Source: Paenibacillus sp. JQZ6Y-1 (lineage in GTDB: Bacteria > Bacillota > Bacilli > Paenibacillales > Paenibacillaceae). From it: a DNA stretch of 64,000 nucleotides. Location of the stretch: NCBI RefSeq assembly GCF_040719145.1, contig NZ_JBFDUZ010000002.1:372001-436000 (forward strand), in the 5' to 3' direction. This document shows, one piece after another, positions 9,454-19,074 of this stretch (positions are counted from its first letter, which is position 1; the number at the start of each line of letters is the position of its first letter). The translations under genes and the position numbers were made by a program. The notes beneath the pieces were generated by a model. It ran no database searches and had not been told where the DNA came from. It saw nothing but the letters and a program-made list of their open reading frames with translations.

Positions 9454-10443
9454 ATGAGTGACAGTGTATTGCGGATTCGCAATCTGCAAACTCAATTTCG
9501 CACAGATGAAGGCATCGTGCGGGCGGTGGACGATGTTAGCCTGCGGGTGAAGCCGGGCGAGATTGTCTGTATCGTTGGTGAATCGGGCTGCGGCAAAAGT
9601 ATTACTGCCTTGTCGGTGATGGGTCTGGTTGAGGAACCGGCAGGACAGGTTGCCGGTGGTTCTATCGAATTTGAAGGACAGGATTTGTTGCAATGCAGCA
9701 AGCATCATCTGCGCGCCATTCGTGGCAATGAGATCTCGATGATCTTTCAAGAGCCGATGTCCTCGCTCAATCCGGTCTTGACGATTGGTGAGCAGCTGAC
9801 CGAGCCGCTGATGGTGCATGGCGGGCTGAAACGCAAAGCAGCCAATCAACGTGCGCTGGAGCTGATCAGCGAGGTGGGCATTTCACGTCCAGAGCAGATT
9901 GTACGCTCGTACCCGCATGAACTGAGCGGTGGCATGCTACAGCGGATTATGATCGCAATTGCGATCTCCTGCCAGCCGAAGCTGCTGATCGCTGATGAGC
10001 CAACCACAGCGCTCGATGTTACGATTCAGGCACAGATTCTGGATACGATGCGCCGACTGCGCGACGAAACGGGCATGTCGATTCTGCTGATCACTCATGA
10101 TCTGGGTGTTGTAGCGGAGATGGCGGATTACGTAGTGGTGATGTATTCCGGCAAAGTGGTGGAGGAAGGCGATGTGGTGGAATTGTTCGAGCAGCCGCGC
10201 CATCCGTATACGCAAGGTTTGCTGCGCTCTAAGCCAGTCATTCATCAGCGCAAGGAATCGCTTTATTCGATTCCCGGCTATGTACCCAATCCGCTGGAGT
10301 TGAAGGAATCCTGCTATTTCCATGAACGGTGTGAGCATTGCATGGACATCTGCCGCAATCAGCAACCGCCGCTGCGAAAGCTGGACAACGGACAGAAGAC
10401 TGCTTGCTGGCTGTACGAAAAGGAGGTCGCTGCACATGTCTGA
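9454..10443 (+). CDS. Peptide ABC transporter ATP-binding protein, DppD-type
   Basis: About 329 residues from the ATG at 9454, five bases after AGGTGG; a GTG at 9445 in the same frame is possible. The ATPase has Walker A GESGCGKS, signature LSGGMLQR, Walker [13 protein letters not shown] and the switch histidine in LLITHDL. The C-terminal oligopeptide-type extension carries cysteines ([14 protein letters not shown]), which in this family can hold an iron-sulfur cluster. It overlaps the next gene by 8 bases. Confidence 0.93.
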   Translation: MSDSVLRIRNLQTQFRTDEGIVRAVDDVSLRVKPGEIVCIVGESGCGKSITALSVMGLVEEPAGQVAGGSIEFEGQDLLQCSKHHLRAIRGNEISMIFQEPMSSLNPVLTIGEQLTEPLMVHGGLKRKAANQRALELISEVGISRPEQIVRSYPHELSGGMLQRIMIAIAISCQPKLLIADEPTTALDVTIQAQILDTMRRLRDETGMSILLITHDLGVVAEMADYVVVMYSGKVVEEGDVVELFEQPRHPYTQGLLRSKPVIHQRKESLYSIPGYVPNPLELKESCYFHERCEHCMDICRNQQPPLRKLDNGQKTACWLYEKEVAAHV

Positions 10444-11452
10444 TCAGGTATATGCTACGCCCTCTATGTCATCAGCCGCATCCTCTGTACAACAGCCACT
10501 GCTGGACATTCGCAATCTGAAAAAGTATTTTCCGGTCAAATCCGGTCTGCTTGGTCGTACTGTCGGTCATGTCAAAGCCGTCGATGACATCAGCCTGACG
10601 ATCCGTCCGGGCGAAACCTTCGGTCTAGTCGGTGAATCCGGCAGCGGCAAATCGACGGTTGGACGTACTGCCATTCGTTTAACTGACAAAACGGCAGGCG
10701 ATGTACACTTCGACGGGATTGATCTGTATAACGTATCGCCGCAGGAGCTGCGTCGGTTGCGCCCGCGTATGCAGTTGATTTTCCAAGACCCGTATAGCTC
10801 ACTCAATCCGCGTGTACGCATTGGTGATGCGATTGGGGAGGCGCTGCTGGATCACGGACTCGCGCCAGAGCATGAGATTCGTGAGCGGGTACAGGATGTA
10901 CTGGCATCCTGCGGATTATCGTCGTATCATATCGACCGATTTCCACACGAATTCTCCGGTGGTCAGCGTCAGCGGATCGGGATTGCACGCGCGTTGATTC
11001 TCAACCCTGATCTGATCATCGCGGATGAGCCAGTATCTGCGCTGGATGTGTCCATTCAGGCGCAGATTATCAATCTATTCAGTCATTTGCAGGAAACGCG
11101 TGGACTGACCTATCTGTTCATCTCGCATGATCTGAGTGTAGTAGAGCATCTGTGCACAACGATTGGCGTGATGTATCTCGGTTCGATGGTAGAAAAAGCG
11201 CCGCGTGACGAGCTGTTCAAGCATCCACTGCATCCGTATACCAAGGCGCTGCTGTCCGCCGTGCCAATTCCGATTCCGCGTTTGAAGCGGGAACGGATTG
11301 TACTGAAAGGCGATATTCCAAGCCCGGTGAATCCGCCGTCTGGCTGCAAGTTCCATACACGCTGTCCGTTTGCGATGCAGCGCTGTATAGAGGAGATTCC
11401 AGAGTTCCGCGAGGTAGCGCCAGATCATCAGGTGGCGTGTCATTTGGTATAA
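10436..11452 (+). CDS. Peptide ABC transporter ATP-binding protein, DppF-type
   Basis: 338 residues from the ATG at 10436, placed eight bases after AGGAGGT. The same frame is open further upstream, but that part lies inside the previous gene. Walker A is GESGSGKST, signature SGGQRQR, Walker B LIIADEPVSALD, and the C-terminus has the oligopeptide-transporter Cys pattern (GCKFHTRCPFAMQRC). The first 30 residues (PSMSSAASSVQQP) are a low-complexity lead. It is the last gene of the importer operon. Confidence 0.93.
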   Translation: MSDQVYATPSMSSAASSVQQPLLDIRNLKKYFPVKSGLLGRTVGHVKAVDDISLTIRPGETFGLVGESGSGKSTVGRTAIRLTDKTAGDVHFDGIDLYNVSPQELRRLRPRMQLIFQDPYSSLNPRVRIGDAIGEALLDHGLAPEHEIRERVQDVLASCGLSSYHIDRFPHEFSGGQRQRIGIARALILNPDLIIADEPVSALDVSIQAQIINLFSHLQETRGLTYLFISHDLSVVEHLCTTIGVMYLGSMVEKAPRDELFKHPLHPYTKALLSAVPIPIPRLKRERIVLKGDIPSPVNPPSGCKFHTRCPFAMQRCIEEIPEFREVAPDHQVACHLV

Positions 11453-11523
11453 AGTTGCATTGGAATTGGAAGCTACATCACAGTGTATTACTTAGCGATG
11501 TACTACTTATCATAAACAGTAGC

Positions 11524-11626
11524 AGAATCAGAATAGTAGATAATGTAGCCAGAATCATGATGATAAGAACTAGAATAATAGATACCATAACCAGAATAGT
11601 AGATACCATAACTAGAATAATCAGTA
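11524..11626 (+). repeat. Degenerate AT-rich tandem repeats downstream of the importer operon
   Basis: Units of roughly 21-24 bases built on AGAATAGTAGATACCATAAC recur about four times with substitutions (AGAATAGTAGATAATGTAGC, AGAATAATAGATACCATAAC, AGAATAGTAGATACCATAAC). An open frame crosses it but has no ribosome site and is repetitive, so I treat it as non-coding. Confidence 0.65.
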
Positions 11627-11641
11627 ACAAGTATATATCCA

Positions 11642-11690
11642 ACACAAAAAACGAACGTTTCCTCCTAAGAGAGACGTTCGTTTTTTGTGT
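11642..11690. terminator. Bidirectional terminator between converging genes
   Basis: ACACAAAAAACGAACGT and ACGTTCGTTTTTTGTGT form a perfect 17-bp stem with a 15-base loop. T runs on both strands let it serve the importer operon and the TspO-like gene. Confidence 0.92.
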
Positions 11691-11725
11691 GCGCTGCTGC
11701 ATACTGGCGCTTTACAGTTTACCTA

Positions 11726-12487
11726 TCAATCCCTCGCCGTATTCCTCGCAAAGAAAATCCACAGCGAGTACGCTGCTAACAATACAGCGATAATCATACC
11801 TGTCCACCAGACAGTCTGAATGTCTGGATGCTTGAGCGCAATTGCGATGTACGCCCATGTAAATACCAGCGGATAGATGCTATCCCGAAACCGATAGCTG
11901 ATCACAATCGCCAGCAGTGCACCAACGATTAATCCAATGACTGACCAGACAGTCGGTGAAATTCCGAAACCTGTCCATTGATGACTCGACAGCGTGATCC
12001 CAATGTTCAGAATGGTCGCTACCGATACCCAGCCCATATAGATGCTGTACGGCAATTTGACCAGCCAGATTTGCCCTACTGTGGGACGCACGATCCGGCG
12101 AATCTTCACATACGGTACGATCAGTGTTACCAGCAACAGCAGAATGACCAGTACAGCAATCTCCAATTGCAGCGTATGCCACAGCATCAGCCAGCCCATA
12201 TTGCAGAGCGAGTTCAGAATCAGCCACGGTCCAATCATTTGCACCGATTCTCGGCTGTCTTCCCGATTCCGAAACTGGTAGATCAGAAAGCCGATCAGCA
12301 GCAGATAGATGACCATCCAGATGGAAAAGGCATACCCTGACGGCGTAATGTGCAGCGGATATTGATCGGAGATTTCGCCGGTATCCCTGCCGAATAGGCG
12401 CAGTGCCGAAGCCATGTAATTGACGACGAGCACACCAGCGATACCTAGCACATTCAGCCAGCGATACATATTCAGTTTGTCCAACAT
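11726..12487 (-). CDS. TspO/MBR-like tryptophan-rich membrane protein
   Basis: About 253 residues, with seven or so hydrophobic segments. The PSGYAFSIWMVIYLLL motif is the PxGxxFxxWxxIY pattern of TspO-related proteins, and Trp is frequent. It is longer than classical TspO (about 160 residues), with extra helices at the C-terminus, so it belongs to the larger TspO/MBR-related group and not to TspO proper. Two ATGs are adjacent; the second (12487) is five bases from AAGGAGG and is the better start. Function is unknown; the family has been linked to tetrapyrrole or lipid sensing. Confidence 0.75.
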   Translation of the reverse strand: MLDKLNMYRWLNVLGIAGVLVVNYMASALRLFGRDTGEISDQYPLHITPSGYAFSIWMVIYLLLIGFLIYQFRNREDSRESVQMIGPWLILNSLCNMGWLMLWHTLQLEIAVLVILLLLVTLIVPYVKIRRIVRPTVGQIWLVKLPYSIYMGWVSVATILNIGITLSSHQWTGFGISPTVWSVIGLIVGALLAIVISYRFRDSIYPLVFTWAYIAIALKHPDIQTVWWTGMIIAVLLAAYSLWIFFARNTARD

Positions 12488-12911
12488 CATTGCCTCCTTC
12501 AAAGGAAAATATAGTGCGCGTAGAGGACAGTACGCTAATTATATACCCGCTGCTTGCCATCTTGCCTACGAAAAGCCACAGAAATTCTGTATAAATTTCT
12601 AGCAGTGTGCACGTGCCCATTTCCCCGTGCGACCACAATCTGCCACAACGTAGAGCCAGCGTCGATGATAGCGGTATCAAAAAATGAATAGATCGTGTCA
12701 TCAAGCTTACAATCTTTGGGTATATAACAATATATTGCGAGTGAAGCGTTACATTCTCATACGCGCGGCACCCGTGGTTGAGCGATTTTGCCCTGCAAAA
12801 CGCCTCGCCCATAACAATACGGACAGCCGTATTGTAGAGCAGGTGCCTGTGCCTGCGAATGACAGCAGTACATAAGCACCCGCGTCAAATGACAATTGAA
12901 AAGGGGTTGGA
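12488..12911. other. Gene-free gap with a perfect 9-bp hairpin
   Basis: This divergent gap must hold promoters for the TspO-like gene and the sugar ABC operon. ACAATACGG-ACAG-CCGTATTGT at 12814-12835 is a perfect inverted repeat. It lacks a T run, so it looks more like an operator or leader hairpin than a terminator. I see no gene and no unambiguous -35/-10 pair. Confidence 0.5.
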
Positions 12912-13844
12912 ATGATGAATGATACCAGGGTAGCAGCAGGAACGCGCGGAGCTGCGCGAACGTCCAGCCGCAAACGGCTGACACAATGGCTTCATCAGAT
13001 TGTTTTTGTAGGCCCGGCTATGTTTTTCTTTATTCTAATTGTAATTATTCCTTTCTTTCTCGGTCTGTATTATTCCTTTACTGACTGGAATGGTATCTCC
13101 AAAAATATCAACTGGATCGGTATTGAAAATTACACACACATTCTGACCAAAGACCCTGACTTCCGCAACGCGTTCTGGTTTACGGTTCGGTTTACAGTGG
13201 TAGGGATCGTGCTGACCAACCTGCTTGGCTTCACGCTAGCGTATATTTTGACCAAGCCGCTGCGAACACGCAATATTATGCGGACTATCTTCTTTATGCC
13301 GAATATGATCGGCGGTCTGCTGCTCGGCTTCATCTGGCAGTTTATCTTTATCCGCGGCTTTGCAGCTGTTGGTGAAGCGACGGGCTTGAGCCTGTTTACA
13401 CTGCCGTGGCTCGGTGATCGGGCAACCTCCTTTTGGGGCATCGTGATCGTATTCGTTTGGCAAACGGCGGGTTATCTGATGGTGATCTATATCTCCTCGC
13501 TGAACAATATTCCGAAGGACGTATTGGAATCAGCAGAGATTGACGGCGCGAACCGCTGGCAGATTATCCGTCATATCGTCGTACCGCTCGTAATGCCTGC
13601 CGTAACGATTTGTTTGTTCCTTGCGATCTCATGGGCGTTCAAAATGTTTGACTTGAACCTTGCGCTCACTGGCGGTGGTCCATTCAAGGCAACCGAATCG
13701 GTGGCACTGGATATTTACAACGAAGCCTTTACCAATAACCGTCTCGGATTGGGTACAGCCAAGGCTGTCATCTTCTTCGTGATTGTTGCCATCATTACCA
13801 GTATTCAGGTACGTGCTACCAAGAGCAGGGAGGTTGAGATGTAA
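12912..13844 (+). CDS. Sugar ABC transporter permease, MalF/UgpA-type
   Basis: 310 residues with six membrane segments after a basic N-terminus (about 30 residues). The EAA loop is visible at LESAEIDGANRWQIIRHIVVPLVMP, as in carbohydrate uptake (CUT1) permeases. AAGGGG precedes the ATG. The stop codon overlaps the start of the partner permease (TAATG). The operon has two permeases and a binding protein but no ATPase, normal for CUT1 systems that share one MsmX-like ATPase encoded elsewhere. Confidence 0.92.
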   Translation: MMNDTRVAAGTRGAARTSSRKRLTQWLHQIVFVGPAMFFFILIVIIPFFLGLYYSFTDWNGISKNINWIGIENYTHILTKDPDFRNAFWFTVRFTVVGIVLTNLLGFTLAYILTKPLRTRNIMRTIFFMPNMIGGLLLGFIWQFIFIRGFAAVGEATGLSLFTLPWLGDRATSFWGIVIVFVWQTAGYLMVIYISSLNNIPKDVLESAEIDGANRWQIIRHIVVPLVMPAVTICLFLAISWAFKMFDLNLALTGGGPFKATESVALDIYNEAFTNNRLGLGTAKAVIFFVIVAIITSIQVRATKSREVEM

Positions 13845-14680
13845 TGGACGTACAGAGCAGATACAGCGCCCGTACATTGATTCTGGAAATTGTCGTGATC
13901 CTCGTTGGATTATTGTTCCTTGTGCCGTTTTATTTTCTGGCGGTGAACTCGGTCAAATCGTTCGGTGATATTCTGTCCAATTCGGCAGCATGGCCGCAGC
14001 AATTTGTATGGAGCAACTATAAAGAGGCGTGGACAGCGATTGATTTTCCGTCCGCGTTTAAAAATTCACTGATCGTTACGGTACTGAGCAATATTTTCCT
14101 CGTATTGATCAGCTCGATGGCAGCGTACCAGATGGTACGTCGTCCAACCAAATTCAATCAGATTCTGTATTTTGTATTTGTCGCAGCGATGGTGATTCCA
14201 TTTCAATCAATCATGCTGCCGCTGGTGGAAATGGCAAGCGCCTACCGCCTCAATAACAGTATGCTTGGGTTGATTGTCAGCTATCTGGGCTTCGGCGCAC
14301 CGCTGTCGGTCTTCCTGTTTCATGGTTTTGTTAAAAATGTACCGCTGGAGATTGAGCAGGCTGCACGGGTCGATGGCTCCAATCGCTATGGTGTGTTTTT
14401 CCGAATTGTGTGTCCGCTGATGATGCCGATGTTCGTAACGGTCATCATTCTGAATACGCTGTGGATCTGGAACGATTATCTGCTGCCTTCTCTGATGCTG
14501 TCTAGTCCAGAGCTGCGCACGATTCCAATCGCGACGTACAGCTTCTTCGGACAGTACACCAAGCAGTGGGATCTGGCGCTGCCAGCGCTAGTGCTCGGCA
14601 TTACGCCGATTATTATCTTCTTCCTATTCCTGCAACGGTATATCATTCAAGGGATTACCGCAGGTTCAGTCAAAGGCTAA
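13844..14680 (+). CDS. Sugar ABC transporter permease, MalG/UgpE-type
   Basis: 278 residues, six membrane segments, with the EAA loop IEQAARVDGSNRYGVFFRIV and the C-terminal RYIIQGITAGSVKG, which is nearly invariant among CUT1 MalG-like permeases. It overlaps the previous gene at TAATG and is translationally coupled to it. Confidence 0.93.
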   Translation: MDVQSRYSARTLILEIVVILVGLLFLVPFYFLAVNSVKSFGDILSNSAAWPQQFVWSNYKEAWTAIDFPSAFKNSLIVTVLSNIFLVLISSMAAYQMVRRPTKFNQILYFVFVAAMVIPFQSIMLPLVEMASAYRLNNSMLGLIVSYLGFGAPLSVFLFHGFVKNVPLEIEQAARVDGSNRYGVFFRIVCPLMMPMFVTVIILNTLWIWNDYLLPSLMLSSPELRTIPIATYSFFGQYTKQWDLALPALVLGITPIIIFFLFLQRYIIQGITAGSVKG

Positions 14681-14851
14681 ACCAGTGATGACAAGAATCA
14701 AGCGTATATCGAAGCTTCTCTACGTGCGATTCGTTTACATTTGTATAGCAAGAAGTGAAGGATACAACGATATAGAGGGCAGCATTGTATCATCCATATC
14801 ATATGGAGGTTGTCCTAAAGAACGGCACTTCAAAGACAGGAGGATCTGTGC

Positions 14852-16126
14852 ATGAAAAAGCTGTGGCTTACCTCCCTGATCCTGCTAACCAGTCTGTCCC
14901 TGATCATGGCGGGATGCGGCAATTCGGGGCAGAGCAGTACCTCGGCGAGCGGGAAAAAGGTTATCCATATTTACCAAGGGAAAGTAGAGATCGCCGATGC
15001 ACTGGCGAAGCTGAAGGTGGAATATGAGAAGGAGCATCCCGATGTGGAGCTGCAAATTCAATCTGTTGGTGGCGGTACGGATTATGCGGCTTCCTTGAAG
15101 GCGAAGTTTGCGGCGGGTGATATTCCAGACATTTTCACCAATGGTGGGGATGAAGAATTGAATCTGTGGCAGGAGTATCTGGAAGACCTATCCGATCAGC
15201 CTTGGGTGAAAAATATCGTCGATGGTGCCGCTGACCAGATCAGCAAGGATGGCAAAATCTACGGTCAGCCGAATGGTCTGGAAGGATACGGCTTTATTTA
15301 CAACAAGGATATTTTCAAAAAGGTAGGCATTACCGAAGTGCCGACGACGATTGACGAGCTGCGTGCAGCCTGTGAGAAGCTGCAAGCGGCAGGCTATACG
15401 CCTTTTTCGAACGGATTTCAGGAATGGTGGGTATTGGGCAATCACAATGTAACGATTCCGTTTGCCCATCAGCCTGACCCGACGCAATTCGTAGAGGATC
15501 TGGATAATGGTACGGCTCAGATTCCGGGCAATGAGAAGTTTAACGAATGGCTGAATCTGCTTGATCTGATGGTGAAGTATGGCAATGCGAATCCATTGAC
15601 CACGGACTACAATACGCAGGTAACGCTGTTTGCGAACGGCAAAGCCGCTATGATGCAGCAGGGGAACTGGACGCAGGTGCAGATTGATGGAATCAAGCCG
15701 AATATGAATATCGGTCTGATGCCAATGCCGATCAATAACAATAAGGAAGAAAATGACCGCCTGTTTGTCCGCGTACCGAACAACTGGGTCATCTACAACC
15801 AATCGCCAGTGAAGCAGGAAGCGAAGGATTTCCTCAATTGGCTCGTTACCTCGGATACAGGCAAACATTTCATTACCGATGAATTCAAATTTGTACCAGC
15901 CTTCAAAAATATTCCGACCACCGACAAGCAATTGGGACCAATCGGTGCCGATATTGTTCGCTACAATGATGCTGGCAAAATCCTACCATGGATTTTCCCG
16001 AAATTCCCGATGGGGCTGAGTAAGGACTATGCGAGCACGATGCAGCAATATTTAGTCGGCGAGCTGAGTAAGGAAGCGATGCTTCAGCAGATGCAGGAGC
16101 AGTGGGTGAATCTGCAATTGCGTTGA
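14852..16126 (+). CDS. Sugar ABC transporter substrate-binding lipoprotein
   Basis: 424 residues. The signal peptide MKKLWLTSLILLTSLSLIMA ends at a lipobox cysteine (IMAGC, Cys22). The mature protein is an SBP family 1 binding protein, with GGTDYAASLKAKFAAGDIPDIF as the typical early motif. AGGAGGATCTGTGC precedes the ATG. The gene follows the permeases after 171 bases and is closed by a terminator. With a GH31 glucosidase and a glucokinase downstream, an alpha-glucoside or maltooligosaccharide is the likely ligand; this is inference from context. Confidence 0.92.
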   Translation: MKKLWLTSLILLTSLSLIMAGCGNSGQSSTSASGKKVIHIYQGKVEIADALAKLKVEYEKEHPDVELQIQSVGGGTDYAASLKAKFAAGDIPDIFTNGGDEELNLWQEYLEDLSDQPWVKNIVDGAADQISKDGKIYGQPNGLEGYGFIYNKDIFKKVGITEVPTTIDELRAACEKLQAAGYTPFSNGFQEWWVLGNHNVTIPFAHQPDPTQFVEDLDNGTAQIPGNEKFNEWLNLLDLMVKYGNANPLTTDYNTQVTLFANGKAAMMQQGNWTQVQIDGIKPNMNIGLMPMPINNNKEENDRLFVRVPNNWVIYNQSPVKQEAKDFLNWLVTSDTGKHFITDEFKFVPAFKNIPTTDKQLGPIGADIVRYNDAGKILPWIFPKFPMGLSKDYASTMQQYLVGELSKEAMLQQMQEQWVNLQLR

Positions 16127-16153
16127 TATAACAATATAGCAGCTTGGCAAACG

Positions 16154-16186
16154 AAAAAGAGTATCTGAATGGAGATACTCTTTTTT
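16154..16186 (+). terminator. Rho-independent terminator after the sugar ABC operon
   Basis: AAGAGTATCT pairs with AGATACTCTT around a short loop, followed by six T. Confidence 0.9.
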
Positions 16187-16311
16187 GTTTGTCATCGTCT
16201 TTTTGATAGGAGGCGCGAAGGCACTGTGTAAAGCGAAATGCGCGTCGATTCCCTATCTTCATACACCCGATACAGGCGCTTAATATATGTTGCAAGACGT
16301 GTAAACAAGGA

Positions 16312-16341
16312 TTGCGCAAACGTTAGCACAAATGATATGAT
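16312..16341 (+). promoter_or_regulatory. Promoter with overlapping LacI-type operator for the GH31 gene
   Basis: TTGCGCAAACGTTAGCACAA (16312-16331) is a near-perfect palindrome centred on AACGTT, matching its own reverse complement at 16 of 20 positions: the form of LacI/GalR-family operators. Its first six bases (TTGCGC) can serve as -35, with TATGAT at 16336-16341 as -10 and an 18-base spacer. A bound repressor would block this promoter. No LacI gene is in the window. The site also partly resembles a CcpA cre. Confidence 0.6.
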
Positions 16342-16531
16342 GCAACATAAAGGGCAAGATTCTCTCCTGCGGCAGATTGAACAGGAGTTGGGTAGCTTAA
16401 TATACAAGTATAGATTCGGTGGACGCCAGACTCCATAGAACGGACAGCTTCGCGGTGCGGCAACGAATAATACAGCGATGGATAATCAGTTGTTTCTCAT
16501 TTCACATTATCAGCCATGGAGGGAAAACCAG

Positions 16532-18976
16532 ATGATGGAAGATACAAGCGAAGCGATACACCCCGATAAAGCAGACGCCCCAGTCATACAGGAGGTATGG
16601 AACACCTTCGGACAGCTGCGCGATTGGCGCGAATATGATGGTGCCTATCTGTGTCACGGTCAAAAGGCTGGAGCAGTATTGGTGTTTTTCTCGCCTACGG
16701 AGTTTCGTTTCAAGGTGTTTGGCGAAGGCGTAATCGATCTGACGACGACGATTGCTGTGCTGCCATCGAAGGAAATTATCAAGCCAGATGTAGAAGAAAC
16801 CGAGGAATACCTGAGCTTCAGCACGGGTGAATTGATTGTTTCCCTTGATAAGCAAACGTTTGCACTAGCGGTGTTTAACAAGGAAGGCGTCGAAGTTGCT
16901 CGTCAGGAAAGTGTAAGCTGGAGTCCACGCGGGGCAACGAGTGCATTGTTTAATATGGAAGAGGACTCTCACTTTTATGGATTGGGCGAGAAGTCCAGCT
17001 TTCTCGACAAGCGTGGAGAGCGATATACGATGTGGAATACGGATGTGTATGCTCCGCATATGCCAGAGATTGAAGCATTGTACGAATCGATTCCGCTGCT
17101 TATTCATACGCATAGCGGCTTGAACTATGGTATCTTCCTCGACAATCCGGGGCGATCGGAGTTCGATATGCGCTCGCATGGTGTTGCCTATACAGTCGGC
17201 TGTATGACAGGTGCGTACGATATTTACTTTATCTATGGGCCAGAAATGAAGGACGTTATCAATCGCTATACGGCACTGACCGGACGGATTACGTTGCCGC
17301 CGAAATGGGCGCTTGGTTACCACCAATCCCGATACAGCTACATGAATCAGGCGGAAGTGATGGATCTGGCGCACAAGTTCCGCGATAAGCAGATTCCGTG
17401 CGATGTGATCTATTTGGATATTCACTATATGGACGAGTATCGAGTGTTTACGTTTGATCCGATTCGTTTTCCAAATCCCAAAGAAATGCTGGCAGAGCTG
17501 CGTGAAATGGGGATTCGCATCGTGCCGATCGTTGATCCGGGTGTGAAGAAGGACCCTAAATACCGCATTTACCGCGAAGGGGTGCAGGAGGAGCATTTCT
17601 GCCGTCGTCTGGAAGGCGATATTTATTTTGGCGATGTATGGCCGGGTACAAGTGCATTTCCTGATTTTACAGAGACGCGTACCGCCCAGTGGTGGGGCGA
17701 TCTGCATGAATTTTATGCCTCGATGGGGATCGACGGGATCTGGAATGATATGAATGAGCCAGCTGTGTTTAATGATTTGAAAACGATGGACCCAGATGTG
17801 ATGCACCTGAACGATGGTGATCCGGTTACGCATGAGGAGATTCACAATCTGTACGGCATGTTAATGTCGCGTGCAACGTATGAAGGCATGAAGCGGCATA
17901 TGAACGGTCGTCGTCCATTTGTTCTGACCCGTGCAGGTTATTCCGGTATTCAGCGCTACGCGGCGATCTGGACAGGGGATAACCGCAGCTTCTGGGAGCA
18001 TATGGCGATGGCGATTCCGATGGTGCTGAATATGGGGCTGTCTGGGCTGCCATTTGCGGGACCGGATATTGGCGGCTTTGCTCACCATACATCGGCGCAA
18101 TTGCTTGTACGCTGGACACAGATGGGTGTCTTTTTCCCATACTGCCGTAACCACTCGGCGCTTGGCACGACTCGTCAGGAGCCGTGGTCATTCGGAGAGC
18201 AAGTAGAGGAGATTCTGCGCGAGTATATCAGTTTGCGTTATCGCTGGATGCCACATCTGTACAATCTATTCTATGAAGCATCTCAAACAGGCATGCCGAT
18301 TATGCGTCCACTGCTGCTGGAATATCCGCATGATCCGAAGGTGACCAATCTGTGCGACCAGTTCCTGCTCGGACCGGATGTGATCATTGCACCGGTATAT
18401 CGCCCAGATACCGATTATCGTGCTGTGTATTTGCCAGAAGGCGTATGGCATGATTATTGGACAGGCGAGAAGCATGAAGGTGGGCGTACAATTTTGGCAG
18501 ATGCGCCGCTGGATGTGCTGCCAATGTATGTACGCGCAGGTGCAATTGTAGCGGAAGGCGCGCTGTACCAGTACAGTGGCGATCATGATTCCGACGATGT
18601 GGTAACCTTCCATCTGTATGGTGCAGATACGAATCCAGCCTTTGATGCGAAATATACCTTGTATGAGGATGACGGTGAGACGTTTGCTTATGAGAGTGGT
18701 AAAACGTCCAAGCTGTATGTTCGTGCACAAGGGCAACAGGATGCGCTACGTCTGAGCATCCAGTATATTGAGGATACTCATAGACCGAAGCGTCAGCATT
18801 TGCGCTTTACGCTGCGCCAGCCGAATTTTACACCATCTGCTATAGAGCAGCTGGATCGGATCTCGCTGGATGATCTGGCAGAAGGTAAAATTGGTTGGAG
18901 CATGGACGATAGCAGTGGTGATATTCTGATTCAGATCGAAGATCGCAAGCTGGATGAATTGGTGCTGAAAGTGTAA
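16532..18976 (+). CDS. GH31 family alpha-glucosidase
   Basis: 814 residues from the ATG at 16532, eight bases after GGAGGG; an in-frame ATG at 16478 has no ribosome site. The (beta/alpha)8 barrel carries the GH31 signatures: the nucleophile Asp406 in GIWNDMNEP and the acid/base Asp483 in WTGDNRSFW. The N-terminal beta-sandwich includes FYGLGEKSSFLDKRGERYTMWN, and two C-terminal beta domains follow (about 600-814). It lacks a signal peptide, so it should act in the cytoplasm on imported alpha-glucosides, releasing glucose for the ROK kinase downstream. An LacI-like operator lies upstream. Confidence 0.93.
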   Translation: MMEDTSEAIHPDKADAPVIQEVWNTFGQLRDWREYDGAYLCHGQKAGAVLVFFSPTEFRFKVFGEGVIDLTTTIAVLPSKEIIKPDVEETEEYLSFSTGELIVSLDKQTFALAVFNKEGVEVARQESVSWSPRGATSALFNMEEDSHFYGLGEKSSFLDKRGERYTMWNTDVYAPHMPEIEALYESIPLLIHTHSGLNYGIFLDNPGRSEFDMRSHGVAYTVGCMTGAYDIYFIYGPEMKDVINRYTALTGRITLPPKWALGYHQSRYSYMNQAEVMDLAHKFRDKQIPCDVIYLDIHYMDEYRVFTFDPIRFPNPKEMLAELREMGIRIVPIVDPGVKKDPKYRIYREGVQEEHFCRRLEGDIYFGDVWPGTSAFPDFTETRTAQWWGDLHEFYASMGIDGIWNDMNEPAVFNDLKTMDPDVMHLNDGDPVTHEEIHNLYGMLMSRATYEGMKRHMNGRRPFVLTRAGYSGIQRYAAIWTGDNRSFWEHMAMAIPMVLNMGLSGLPFAGPDIGGFAHHTSAQLLVRWTQMGVFFPYCRNHSALGTTRQEPWSFGEQVEEILREYISLRYRWMPHLYNLFYEASQTGMPIMRPLLLEYPHDPKVTNLCDQFLLGPDVIIAPVYRPDTDYRAVYLPEGVWHDYWTGEKHEGGRTILADAPLDVLPMYVRAGAIVAEGALYQYSGDHDSDDVVTFHLYGADTNPAFDAKYTLYEDDGETFAYESGKTSKLYVRAQGQQDALRLSIQYIEDTHRPKRQHLRFTLRQPNFTPSAIEQLDRISLDDLAEGKIGWSMDDSSGDILIQIEDRKLDELVLKV

Positions 18977-19024
18977 TGAAGCTAACATTCAACGCTGTTT
19001 TGTAACATACATGAGCAAGAAATG

Positions 19025-19067
19025 CTATAGGCTTGGATCATGACGATGCTCTGCTCCAAGCCTATAG
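19025..19067 (+). terminator. Perfect 13-bp hairpin downstream of the GH31 gene
   Basis: CTATAGGCTTGGA and TCCAAGCCTATAG are fully complementary, with a 17-base loop. There is no T run after it, so it may be a 3' stabilising hairpin acting with the true terminator just downstream. Confidence 0.6.
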
Positions 19068-19074
19068 TATAGCA

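Noticed and set aside
11437-11793. 118-codon frame on the plus strand after the importer operon
   Set aside because: Crosses tandem repeats and the bidirectional terminator; low-complexity product.
16865-17845. 326-codon frame antisense to the alpha-glucosidase
   Set aside because: Shadow of a strongly conserved GH31 gene with catalytic motifs on the plus strand.
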